A stretch of 64,000 nt of DNA from NCBI GenBank assembly GCA_948146395.1, contig OX411558.1, positions 36,140,350 through 36,204,349 of the forward strand, in the 5' to 3' direction. Numbering within the stretch: the stretch's first letter is position 1; every line of letters starts with the position of its first letter. A program made the translations under genes and the position numbers. The DNA is from Fragum whitleyi. Its lineage: Eukaryota; Mollusca; Bivalvia; Cardiida; Cardiidae. Shown piece after piece: positions 54,209 to 64,000 of the stretch. The notes under the pieces are model-generated. The model made no database searches. It was not told the origin of the DNA and worked only from the letters and a program-made list of their open reading frames with translations.

Positions 54209-54374
54209 ACTTTATTTGAGAGGATACAATAAATTTTGGCCAATATCTGTCACCAATGGAACATGCATGCAAAATTGAGATTATCTTGTATTTTTTAATT
54301 TGATACAGAAATCAAGAACAAGTAATAACTCACTTGCAAAATATGAGGTTGGTAATATAAAATTGATATATTCC

Positions 54375-54449
54375 GATGGCTCAGCATGAAACAGTTGTAA
54401 CTGCCGATGAGCATATAGGCAGCTAGAACTGATCCTCGCTGAGCCATCA
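54375..54449. repeat. H1 palindrome, both arms complete
   Basis: GATGGCTCAGCATGAAACAG / ATCCTCGCTGAGCCATC. The outer arms are best preserved here. Confidence 0.7.
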
Positions 54450-54668
54450 ATCTGTAACCTTTTAAGACCAGAAGATAGGGAAAAAACTTGTCAAAAATAT
54501 TACATGGACAAATATTCTGACAAAGTTTGAAGACATTTGAGACCAAAAAGTAGCCTCTATAACGTATATATACAAGATATCAACTGAGGAATTGTACAAC
54601 ACACAGCAGATGCCTGTTGTATCACAATGTCTTTGTGCTCAGAGGAGTGCTCAGGTGAGGTAACAAGT

Positions 54669-54744
54669 CATTGGCTGAGCGTGAAACAGTTGTAACTGCC
54701 TATAAACATGTATGCAGTTACAACTGTTTCCCATTGGGCCATTG
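54669..54744. repeat. H1 palindrome
   Basis: CATTGGCTGAGCGTGAAACA / GTTACAACTGTTTCCCATTG. It lies only 220 bp from the previous copy. Confidence 0.7.
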
Positions 54745-54774
54745 AAACAGCACTTTTGTGTATTGTTTCACGAC

Positions 54775-55295
54775 TTTGAGTCTGGAAACTTTTTGTTTGT
54801 AAAGTTCAATTGTGACCTTGACCTTTGTGACCCTAAAACAAAAGGAAACTTCCTTGTATCAAGGGCAGCAATTTCACTATTATAAGTTTCATGATTCTAG
54901 GTCAACTGGTTCTCGAGTTAGAATGAGGAAACACATGTTCAATTGTGACCTAAATTTTTGACCTTCTTGACCTAATAACAAAAGGGCACTTTCTTAGATC
55001 ATGTGAAACAATTTAATAACATTTTCAGATTCTAGTTCAATTGGTTCTTGAGTTAGAGTCAGGAAACGTTTTTGGACAAAGTTCAATTGTGACCAAAATC
55101 TTTTGACTTTTGTGACCTAAAAATAAAAGGTCATTTTCTTAGATCATGTGAAACAATTGCATAAAACTTCCTGTTTCTAGGTCAATTATTTCTTGAGTTA
55201 GACTCTGGAAACAAAAAGCCTACAGAGAGACAGATGGATGGACAGACAGTCGGGCATGGTGAAACCAATATATCCCCTTCTTCTTAATAGGTGGG
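54775..55295 (+). mobile_element. Tandem-repeat element T7 (HINE-like)
   Basis: Three units of 132-144 bp share TTCAATTGTGACC (54806, 54938, 55082), CAAAAGG and TTCTTGAGTTAGA. The end is AGACAGATGGATGGACAGAC, then CCAATATATCCCCTTCTTCT. Followed by an (ATA/ATG)n run at 55304-55323. Confidence 0.6.
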
Positions 55296-55323
55296 GGGTA
55301 GGTATAATAATAATGATAATAAT

Positions 55324-56044
55324 GTCTTTAATTAATGAGGTTATACAGCTGGGCAAACCCAGTCTTCCCTGTGGGCCCCTGAAAATGATTTTTTACAACA
55401 TGTGGAGTTTACATCAAATACAACAAAAACACTGGAAATAATTTCCAAGGTTAAAAAATGTCAATCCTTAAACTGTCTTCTTACCTGATAAAATACAGAT
55501 CAGGTTTCAAAGAAGCTACTGACCCATTATTAACCCTTAAAGACAGATGGTATGCAGACTGAGTTATGGCTATTGAATAAACTGTGAGCTAGCTTTTGTT
55601 CACAGATATTTCCAAAGACCGTATGCAAGTGGGATGTCTGCTCTTGAACTATTTATATATCATGGTAGCTGTAGGTTGAATACTAGTGGCTATTATCAGC
55701 TCATTTTGATCTATCAGAGCATGGTTTTACATTATGACATTTAGTGAGTTTACTGTTCAAAATAAAAAGGGGTCATTCAAGTTAATTCTTCATCCATGAT
55801 CACCCCTTTGACAAAATCTCTCACAGGATAAAGATTTTTAGATTGTGACAGGCTATTTCTTTTCCCTCAGTATATTCTGTCTTACAGCATATATTAGTTT
55901 TACTACCGAAATTGAAAATTAAATTGATGATGGACAAATGATAAGCAAAATATGCTTTGCAAAAAATCCCGAGTAGGACAAGTTGGGCATAGATAGAAAT
56001 TCTCCATCCCTGGAACATTAGTGATTAGAAAAGGTAGGACTTAC
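55324..56044. other. No confident gene
   Basis: A strong donor-like TTATCAG/GTAAGAAG lies on the minus strand at 55484-55498 but without a convincing exon upstream. This stretch would be intron 3' of the coiled-coil exon if that exon is real. Confidence 0.35.
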
Positions 56045-56179
56045 CACAGGTCTCTCTGCATTCTTTGACCTTGACACTTCTCTTTGTAACCTTGACAACG
56101 AAGCTTTTGTTTGTCTAGATGTCTGTTTTTCTAGGGCAAGTTGTCGACTAAGATCCTCAATCTTACGTTCAAGTACATC
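56045..56179 (-). CDS. Internal exon encoding a coiled-coil segment, gene unidentified
   Basis: A 135-base, phase-0 exon on the minus strand. Acceptor AAATCATTTCAG precedes GATGTACTT, and donor GTG/GTAAGTCC ends it; both fit consensus. It encodes 45 residues: DVLERKIEDLSRQLALEKQT, then SRQTKASLSRLQREVSRSKN, then AERPV. Leucines and charged residues follow a heptad pattern, so a parallel coiled coil is likely, as in centrosomal, cytoskeletal or motor-associated proteins. The frame stays open beyond both splice sites for short distances, so the borders rest on splice motifs. The isolated exon suggests that the surrounding tens of kilobases are intron. No paralogous repeat of this sequence occurs elsewhere in the window, unlike most of its surroundings. 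Confidence 0.65.
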
Positions 56180-56898
56180 CTGAAATGATTTAATTGTAAT
56201 TTTAGTCAACACCCATTGTGATGCAAATTTCACCATGTGATGCAAATTTCACCATGATGCAAAACTCATAATCGCTCTGTAACTCCATCGTGGGACAATA
56301 ACTTCTGATTATTATGATTTATTGATAGGGCCTTTGGGGCATACATTTTTGTTTTATGAATACATCTTTTGCATTTTCTACAAAACAATTCATTTACTGT
56401 ATGTACTTCTGCAAACTAATTTTGCAAAAGACTTTTCCAAGTGATACTGTTTCATAGTGCAAGATCTCGAGTTACAAAAAAATCACTGAAAATCAAAGGC
56501 AATGCAATAGCTTGACTTTAAAAAACTTGTCATTTGATTAGATCCAAGACAATTTTCTCAGGACGATTTTCTCAATTTATACGAGGCATACCACTGGTCC
56601 GTCACATCTGTCCAGCTGTTATGAGCTCATTGTACGAGCAACGAAACACATATAAAGCTCGGACTAATTATCCAAACAGCAGATAAAACACAAATTTTTG
56701 GAATTCTTTCTTGATTAAGGATCAATAAAAGCACAATAGCTTTAGATTTTTGGCCATGTTTGCAAATTGTTAGAGTTTATGAGGAATTAATTGAGATGGA
56801 ATTCCATCACTTATTGATGCGAAATTGATCGTGTATTTTGAAATTATTGCTATGCATAGTTATGTCATGTGGTTAGATGTTTCTGTTGAGTCTACACA
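56180..56898. other. No gene seen; likely intron
   Basis: Upstream of the coiled-coil exon on the minus strand. A short direct repeat, CATGTGATGCAAATTTCACC, straddles 56215-56255. Otherwise featureless AT-rich sequence. Confidence 0.4.
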
Positions 56899-57224
56899 GG
56901 GATGTGGAATTCCCATGCCCGAGTTGTCCGACACAAGCTTTTCCACTTACAGGCAAGTACATTTTTGTCCATGGACAAGTAAATAACAAAGCAAATCTTT
57001 GAAAAGTACTAAAAAGATCTAGGAGAAATGTCATCCTAATGTTTGTATAATAGGGTAGATAACATTGTCTTTATTTAAGAAAATGCTGGATAACAGCATT
57101 TTCTTCATTAAAACAAAGTTTTTCTTAACATTCACTATTCCATTTTTTTGTGGACAAGTTCATTTAGATCCAGGACAAGTAAGAAATTGACTTTTGGAGA
57201 AAATTTGTATTTCTGCACCCCTAG
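56899..57224. mobile_element. Possible hAT-like MITE
   Basis: The left end CAGGGATGTGGAATTCCC and right end ATTTCTGCACCCCT are roughly inverse (CAGGGATGTGGAA / AGGGGTGCAGAAAT). Internal TGTCCATGGACAAG and a hairpin GAAAATGCTGgataaCAGCATTTTC at 57080-57104. No convincing 8-bp duplication. Confidence 0.35.
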
Positions 57225-58119
57225 TTTACTTTTGAAGAATCGAGCAATTTTTAGCTTGTATTGTCATCATCTTCGCTTCGTTCACCTTGCCATTGGTGTT
57301 GTTTTGGGCATTGGTGTTGCTGCCGACTTTACAAACTTTAAACCTTGGTCATTCCCCAATGTTATTGAACATGCCTTCATGAAACTTTGCATGTGTGTTC
57401 TCTATCACAAGAGGCTACCCAGACTATAATTTGGGATAACTTTGAAAAGATCTTTGCCCCTTTTACTACTTTGATTTTTTGCATTATCAAGAGCCTGCAC
57501 AAGGGGTACTCTTGTTCAACTTATCACTAAGACTTGTGCTTACGCTTAAGTTCCTTGGCTTAAATGTCCCAGGCAGAAGCTATGAACAATCATTCTTATT
57601 ACTATGCAAATATCTATGTGATAACATCCCATATGATATCACATGGATATTTCTAGAACAGTGACATAATGCAGTTATTTCTAGAAACCTGCAATTCTAT
57701 AAGAAACATCGACGAAAAGAAGGCAAACAGAGGTTATATGATATATAATACATACTTAGTTTATTGTATGAAAAAACTAATCCTGGCAGGGCAAAGCCTA
57801 AGTAATGGATCTTTGCATTTAAGGTTAAGGTAAATTAGCTGTTATTCAACTAAGTGTATATAGTCGAAATAATATCTTGAAATTTTAAATCATATTTGAG
57901 TTACCAAACCCTCTTGATTTCAGCTTTGACAAGCTGTTCAAAGATTCAAGAATTTGATAACTAAATGATGAAATGTGTTCACTTTCACTCAGCATGTTTA
58001 TCATTTTGGTTTTAGCATAGTTATTTACAAGTTATAACGGTAATTGCAGACCTTTGATAGAAACTAAAATATTGAAAAGTAAATTCTCCCAATAACAGGC
58101 TTGTTTTTCAATGATGTCT
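57225..58119. other. No gene seen; tandem-element relic
   Basis: Positions 57330-57425 (CATGCCTTCATGAAACTTTG, TCTATCACAAGAGGCTACCC) resemble units of T1-like elements. Positions 57780-57840 match 46418-46485 inverted. No exon-like sequence. Confidence 0.4.
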
Positions 58120-58366
58120 TTGATCTTTGTCATTCTGAACCTGGTATATTCCTGCTTTTGCAGGAAGTAAATACAAAGATCAGCCTGCACTTGTGTGCTG
58201 TCTGATCTTAGTCTGTACCACCTGACTTTCACTTTTAAACCAGAAAAGTCTTACAATTACTTTTTCAGAACTTGTACAGACTCGCAAATAGAGCATACAG
58301 TGTTTTTCAGTACTTTGATTTTAATGCAATTTTGCCAAACTTTTTTCTCAGCATGACACAAGTTAA
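58120..58366. mobile_element. P1 MITE
   Basis: Left TTTGTCATTCTGAACCTGGT; right CAGCATGACACAAGTTAA. The interior has AAGATCAGCCTGCACTTGTG and CTGATCTTAGTCTGTACCAC. Confidence 0.7.
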
Positions 58367-59583
58367 TGAAGTTAATCAATTTGTGAGTATCAAAAGATGT
58401 TATATGAGGGAAGTTTTTTTATTGGATTAATTATTCAGGGTCATTAGTTCATTACACCATCTGTCACCAAAATTCCATCTGAAAAATATGCAGGTCTAAT
58501 CTGTTGAATAATAGAACACACCAGCGGGACATGTAGATTAGTTACGGCTTTTATAAGGTTTAATTACATTTTGTCTAGATGAATAAACTTGCTATATTTC
58601 TTGGAAATTATTCAAAGTTTGACAATAACTTCAGAGAGTAATGGTCCTTTCTTGCTATACATAAATTACTATGGTATTACCACAGCGATACAGTAATCTT
58701 TGGCTTGAGAATAGGAGACCCCACAGCCACCTCATGGCTCGAGCTGCCTATTAGAATGCTTGTATGTACACTACAATTGGTGCTATTGTTTGATACATAC
58801 TTAAAATGTAACTGCATAATGCTCCCATTGCTCTCCTAAGCAACCATTGTCAAATTATTTCATGACACTTTCAAATCCCCAAAAGAGCACTGCTTGCAAC
58901 ATCATACGAAATAAGTCAAAGCTCAAAGTGAGGAGTTAAAATTGGGGAAATGTTTTTGAAAAGAAAAAAAATACAATGTTGAAAATTTGGTCCTGCAATA
59001 AGGAGAAAACTATAAAGGAATGCCTAATCTGAACATAACTATCCCTGAGAAAATTGGATACAAAATGATATAAGTAAATATGTGTGACTTAACCAACAAG
59101 ATTTTAAGACATTAAGCAAATAGCTATAAAATAAATAATGTAGGAAGGTAAAGACTTAACTTTTTTTTAATAACCTTATTTTGTGAATATGTCCTGTAAA
59201 AAATTAGGTCTTTATTTGATCAAATATATCTGTAAAACAAATATAAAGTGATTTATTCAAAAATATCTACTGCTTTATAAAGCTAAAAGGTAAATAAAAG
59301 TGCAACAATTTTTGAACAATGATAAAGTAAGATGTGTTTGTGAAGCAACAAGTACCTTTGCAACTGCCTTCGTTTTTGTAAGAAATTTGATTTGATACAG
59401 AAATAAATTGTTTGGCAAAACATGAAAAACTTTCCAATAATAATAGTCATTGTCAGGTTTGATTTTACTCAAATTTCACCTTAGAAATGACCTTGACCTT
59501 GTCGGGTGACCTTGATATGTGTACCAGCTGAAAGGACTTATATCATAATATTAATACATATGTCAAGTATGAAGATTATGAAT
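58367..59583. other. No gene seen
   Basis: About 1.2 kb without open frames, repeats or splice-bounded segments that I recognise. Confidence 0.4.
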
Positions 59584-59659
59584 TGTGGGTTCGTGCAAGA
59601 CTGTATTAAGTGTATATACAATGTATATACACTTACTACAGTATTGCACTAAACCCTTG
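59584..59659. repeat. H2 palindrome, second copy
   Basis: GTGGGTTCGTGCAAGACTGT faces ACAGTATTGCACTAAACCC. The core AGTGTATATACA is shared with 1450-1531. Confidence 0.65.
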
Positions 59660-59837
59660 TAAATGTAATATTTGAAATTAACATGGCCTTTTTTTGATGA
59701 GAGACAAACTATTTGAAAGAATTTATGGCCATAGCAGAGGTTGACTCCAAGTCAATGATTCACACCACACTTCCAACTGTTCTATATAATTCTTTACCAT
59801 GTGTACAGGGCTCCAAATGGCTGAAAAACTAATATTT

Positions 59838-59968
59838 CCAACATGAAAGTCTCCTACCAATGGTTGGTGCGAGAGTGATACTAGGAATTCATACTTAGGT
59901 GCTCAAACTGCTCAAATATGACACATATACTGATGAAAGTGGATTCAAACCTCATTCAAACAAAGTAA
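59838..59968 (+). mobile_element. SINE family 1, 3' half, degraded
   Basis: GAAAGTCTCCTACCAATGG, GAGAGTGATACTAGGAATTC, TTAGGTGCTCAAACTGCTCA and the tail CAAACCTCATTCAAACAAA follow SINE 1 order. Confidence 0.5.
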
Positions 59969-60251
59969 AAGTTACTTTACTACAGGTAGTTACTTTACTA
60001 CAAGTAGTAGAAGGAAAAATAATGATATATAGACAGACAGACAAGATGACAGTGTAAGCAGCCTATACCATATCGAAATTATTGACAAATAAATTAATTT
60101 TTATCATTCAGTTAATAGTAAAGTTGAAATAATGAACAATTTTGGAATAAATATGGAATGATATTGAATGAACATGTGGAGTGAGTTTTGAACAAAATTT
60201 AAGGGAAATATTCTTATTTCAATAATATCGTCAATTTTGTCGAAATAAGTA

Positions 60252-60985
60252 CAGTCAACTCTCGTTACAACGACCACATTTGTTTCCAGAAAATATGTCG
60301 TTGTAACGAAAATGTCGGTATATTGAAATAACACTAAAGTCAATCAATGCAGGATTGTATAAAGCAGCATCCATTTCTTAATATACTATGAATAGTACAT
60401 GTACAAAATAAAGGAAACACTTGTTACAGGGAACCATTTTTACAGTTATATTATTTATAATATGTTTTATTGACCTGATCTTTGTATACTTTATTTGACA
60501 AATGCATTTTCAAAATTTAAATGCGATGCTTTTAAAACTAACATTTTCTGTATGGCAAAATAGAAAAAAGCTTAACAATCAAGTGTAAAACTAATCTAAG
60601 GGTATATGATATAATAATATAGTAATAAAGTGTATTGAAAGGATAAAATGTGTTAAAGGTGTTAATTAAGCATTGCAATTGTTTGTATGTCAGACATTTT
60701 CACACATTTCAAAGTTGAAGACTTGTAAATTATCAACAATTTTTATGTGTTTATCTAGCATGCCTTTAGTTCTGTGTAATTAACCAAATGTTTTGTGTCG
60801 TTGTAATGATCAAGCTTATATAGGGAATATGCACTTTCGTTCCCTGAAAATCAGTGTCGGTGTCGGAAAACGAGAATTCCGTTATAACGAATGAAAAATG
60901 CACTGTGCAAATCCGTTCACAACAAATTTATTTCGGTAAGTGAAAATGTCGTTGTACTGAATGTCGTTAAAACGGGAGTTGACTG
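60252..60985. mobile_element. Tigger/pogo-like MITE (734 bp), TA target
   Basis: CAGTCAACTCTCGTTACAAC and the inverse CGTTAAAACGGGAGTTGACTG lie inside TA on both sides (60250-60251, 60986-60987). Inner copies of the motif occur at 60296 (GTCGTTGTAACGAA) and 60885 (GTTATAACGAA). No transposase. Confidence 0.75.
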
Positions 60986-61244
60986 TAATATTGTGTATCT
61001 TAAAAAAAAACAAATAAGACAATTTGGAATCCATACCAGCCAAAAAACATTGTGAAATAATTTGATAAATTTCCATGAAATGTTGATTGTTTTGTTTGAA
61101 TTTGATTTTTATAAAATGATATTGGAGTGTTTTTAATGATTTAAGTGAATGTTTTGGAATGTATCAAAGAAGATCTAGGAGAGCGATTAAGAATGGTTTT
61201 GATGGAGGTGGATATCTATTTTACAATGTTGCTAACTGCAGCTT

Positions 61245-62058
61245 TTACACAGTGTAACTAAGTATAGCATATACACAATGTTACTAACTGTAGCATATAA
61301 ACAATGTTCTTATACTGAAGCATTTAAACAATGCTACTTACTGTAGCTTATACACAATGAAACTAACTGTAGCATATACAAAAAGCTACTAACTGTAGCA
61401 TATACACAATGTTACTAACTGCAGCATATACACAATGCTACTAACTGTAGTATATACACATTGTTGCTAACTGTTGTATATATGAGATGGTACTAACTGT
61501 AGTATTACACACAGTATGACTAACTGTAGTATATATACATTGCTTCTAACTGTAGTATACATACAATGCTTCTAACTGTAGTATACATACAATGCTTCTT
61601 ACTGTAGCATATACACAATGCTACTAGCTGTTGCATATACACAATGTTACTAACTGTAGCATATACATATTGTAACTAACTGTTGTATATACACAATGGT
61701 ACTAACTCTAGCATTTACACAATGTTACTATATAACTATAGAATTCCACCAAATGTGATTAATATATACACAATGTTACTAACTGTAACAAGTATGCAAT
61801 GTTACTAACTGTAACATAAACACAATTTTACTAACTGTAGCATATACACAATGGTACTAACTGTAGATTTACTACCAAAGTGACTAACTGTAGTATATAC
61901 ACAATGCTATTAACAGTAGCATATACACATTGTTACTAACTGTTGTATATACATAATGATACAAACGGTAGTTTTAGACACAATATGACTAACTGTAGTA
62001 TATACACAATGTTACTAACTGTTGTATATACACAATGTTACTAACTGTAGCATACACA
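61245..62058. repeat. 26-bp minisatellite, ~30 units
   Basis: The unit is ACTAACTGTAGCATATACAC + AATGTT with substitutions (TGTTGTATA, CAGCATATA) and small gaps. It ends abruptly at a hairpin at 62059-62103 (AATCAATGATATTGTCAATC / GATAATATCATTGATT). Confidence 0.9.
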
Positions 62059-62103
62059 CAATCAATGATATTGTCAATCAAGTAGTTTGATAATATCATT
62101 GAT

Positions 62104-63225
62104 TATGTACAAGCCATATTATAGATATTAGCATAATTATCTTTATTCAATGTCATTAACAGTATAATTGAACATGTAGGTGATGATTCTCAGCACATAA
62201 GAATCTAGTACAGATTTCTGTCCTCGGAATGTGATGCTTTTTGGACATTTGATGCATTACAATGAAATACAGTATGTAACGTCTAAAATTGAGACTAATA
62301 TGAAAACTAAAAATCATTACCACAATAGCATCCATATTTTACTATTAAATTTCGCGACAAGGAAACGAGTATTTCTGTAATAGGTAGCCAGTAATCCTGA
62401 ATTTATCTGGAGTGGTAACACTCCTTAAACAATCAGTATCCTCCAGAATTTCCTCATTATTTGTTTGTTTACTAATTAACAACAACAAAAATTGGTATGA
62501 TTCTGCAAAGTTGCACATAAGTCTAGCAAAGCTGGAATTACAATTTTTCTAAAATTGTCTTTCTCAGTAAAACTGTAAGTTGTGTGTACTCAATTGAAAC
62601 AATAACTATACAGAATTTTTGTATTTATCATGAAATATATTTCAATTTAAAATCCAATTTTATCCCTTTCTCCCTTTAAAAAAAGCTATGAATGCATCCA
62701 GATGTTTGATAGCTCAAGTTTGTTAAATATTTTAGTTTGTTTCAACAGGCATATGATAAGAAAGCAAGTATACTCAATGATTTTTTAAATTCACATTAAT
62801 TTTTATATTCTCAAAATACCAATTGTGACACAAACTTTTTCTTTCTATCTAGTGTCATTTTGGTGACCCTCCAACAAATTGTCATATTATCTCGTCACAA
62901 ACATATGGTTGGCATTTAAAACTAAACACTCTTACACAATTTAAAATTAAAGTACTTTTAACTTAAAACCATTTCTTCAACTTGCACTAAATAAAGTCCC
63001 TAAAATCCATGAAAGACGTGAACAATTTTAGCCAATCAAACAATCATCAATAACTTATAGTCAATTCGTATGTATTCACACTTTTCCAATCGTCTTAAAA
63101 TTCAAGTTTAAAGAGTGCAATTTAAAAAGTATTAAATTAGGCACTGTAAAAAAGAAACCCTTCAGGCTTTTGAAAACTGAGTCTGTGAGAAGTATACTGT
63201 CATTTTACACTGCATTTAAAAACAG
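62104..63225. other. No gene seen
   Basis: AT-rich, without recognisable genes or repeats. Confidence 0.4.
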
Positions 63226-63340
63226 CTAGTGTTCAGGATAACAAAACGGTGCAACTGTTTTCAAATTATTCCCCACTTTGGGCGCAAGTGAATGTGCAAA
63301 GTGAGATATGATGTACTAACAGTTTTCCAAACGCAGAAAT
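63226..63340. repeat. M7 palindromic element, degraded
   Basis: AGTGTTCAGGATAACAAAAC on the left. The interior CCCCACTTTGGGCGCAAGTG and TGCAAAGTGAG matches the M7 core; the right arm is mostly lost. Confidence 0.45.
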
Positions 63341-63879
63341 TAATTTCTTTGACAAAATGAGTAATATTTTTTAATGCAAACACATTTTGTAAGGAGATTG
63401 AAATAGTAAAATATCATTAAAATGCTTTTAAGGGAACCAATTAATTAAACAAAGAAGACTTCTTATAATCAACAATGACAGTTAACATACTTTTAGTTTA
63501 TCAACAAAAATTCTAAGCACTCATTTAGGCTATCAACAAATTTTAATGCAACTTCTTTTTGTCTTTCAAAAATAATTTCAAACATGCATGCTATCCATAA
63601 ACAGTGATTGTTACAATACTGTTAGCCTAATCAATTAACAATAATTGTACACAAAGAAGGAATATTCTGCGTTCAGCATGACAAGGATTTATCTTTATAA
63701 TTATTTTTTTCCTGCACTTTTTTCTTCTCGTTGCCTTTTCTTCTATCTATATATACTGCCTGACTCCCCTTTCGGGTATTACTGGCAGGTTCTTCTTCTT
63801 TTAAAAATCAAATTCATTTCTTTCCTCATATCTTTTCCTTCCTGAATCCATGAATTTTTTCAGTCTTAGAGTCTGAAGT
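63341..63879. other. No gene seen; P1 end fragment
   Basis: GAATATTCTGCGTTCAGCAT + GACAAGGA at 63660-63688 is a right end of P1. The rest is AT-rich and pyrimidine-rich on the plus strand. Confidence 0.4.
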
Positions 63880-64000
63880 TCTAACTTAAGGTAGCATGTT
63901 GGACTGTCAATCTTCAGGCCCCAGGTTTGGTCCCCAACAGTGTGACTCATCCTTTTCAACTATTTGTCTCCCTCCAATGGGTTGATTATCGTAGACTTAT
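63880..64000 (+). mobile_element. SINE family 1, cut by window end
   Basis: A-box-like TTAAGGTAGCATGTTGG, B box CCAGGTTTGGTCCCCAACAG, then CTATTTGTCTCCCTCCAATG and TTATCGTAGACTTAT at the border. Confidence 0.7.

Noticed and set aside
57148..57429. 93-codon plus frame with a hydrophobic stretch
   Set aside because: Spans the end of a putative MITE and tandem-element relic phrases; no domain and no splice context.

Overview
The window looks like non-coding, repeat-rich DNA from an invertebrate animal, most probably a bivalve mollusc. The composition is AT-rich. There are no prokaryote-style gene runs, and transposable elements occur at high density. Diagnostic features are tRNA-derived SINEs, elements made of ~165-bp tandem repeats closed by a tetranucleotide run of the (ACGG)n/(ACAG)n type (the architecture of bivalve 'pearl'/Helentron-derived elements), and a complete DIRS-type tyrosine-recombinase retrotransposon. 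The species assignment is inference; I cannot name one.

The best-supported object is the DIRS-like element at 14585-20621, minus strand, about 6.04 kb. Reading in its sense direction, it has a right-hand terminus (20548-20621), a ~1.5-kb leader with six ~70-bp tandem repeats, gag (19035-18001), a reverse transcriptase / RNase H / methyltransferase-like frame (17973-15931), an overlapping tyrosine recombinase frame (16345-15137), an internal complementary region (14871-14999) and a left terminus (14585-14715). The internal region is an exact inverted copy of the junction that would form if the two ends were joined. All catalytic residues I could check in RT, RNase H and the recombinase are present. 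The gag-pol boundary has a canonical -1 slippery heptamer, then an A7 run that puts pol one base out of the frame the slippery site would feed.

The rest is a mosaic of mostly non-autonomous repeats. (a) Two TTAA-targeted MITE families with CCCTT ends: P1, with 'CATGCTGAA' ends, and P2, with a conserved internal hairpin. (b) A family 'S' with TGAGCCTGTGC ends. (c) Short near-perfect palindromes of 40-85 bp in several families (H1, H2, H3). (d) Two SINE families, one copy nested in the other with a 13-bp target duplication. (e) TIR elements of Tigger/pogo type (TA sites), Harbinger-like type (3-bp sites) and hAT-like type (8-bp site). (f) Tandem-repeat elements ending in tetranucleotide runs. 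(g) Minisatellites at 34190-34905, 40242-40682 and 61245-62058. Nesting is frequent, and in several cases the interrupted host repeat shows the empty site.

Host coding sequence is nearly absent. One strong candidate exon (56045-56179, minus, 45 codons, coiled coil, clean AG/GT borders) and one possible terminal coding exon (7506-7664, minus) suggest that the window lies inside or across introns of one or more minus-strand genes. I could not identify the gene.
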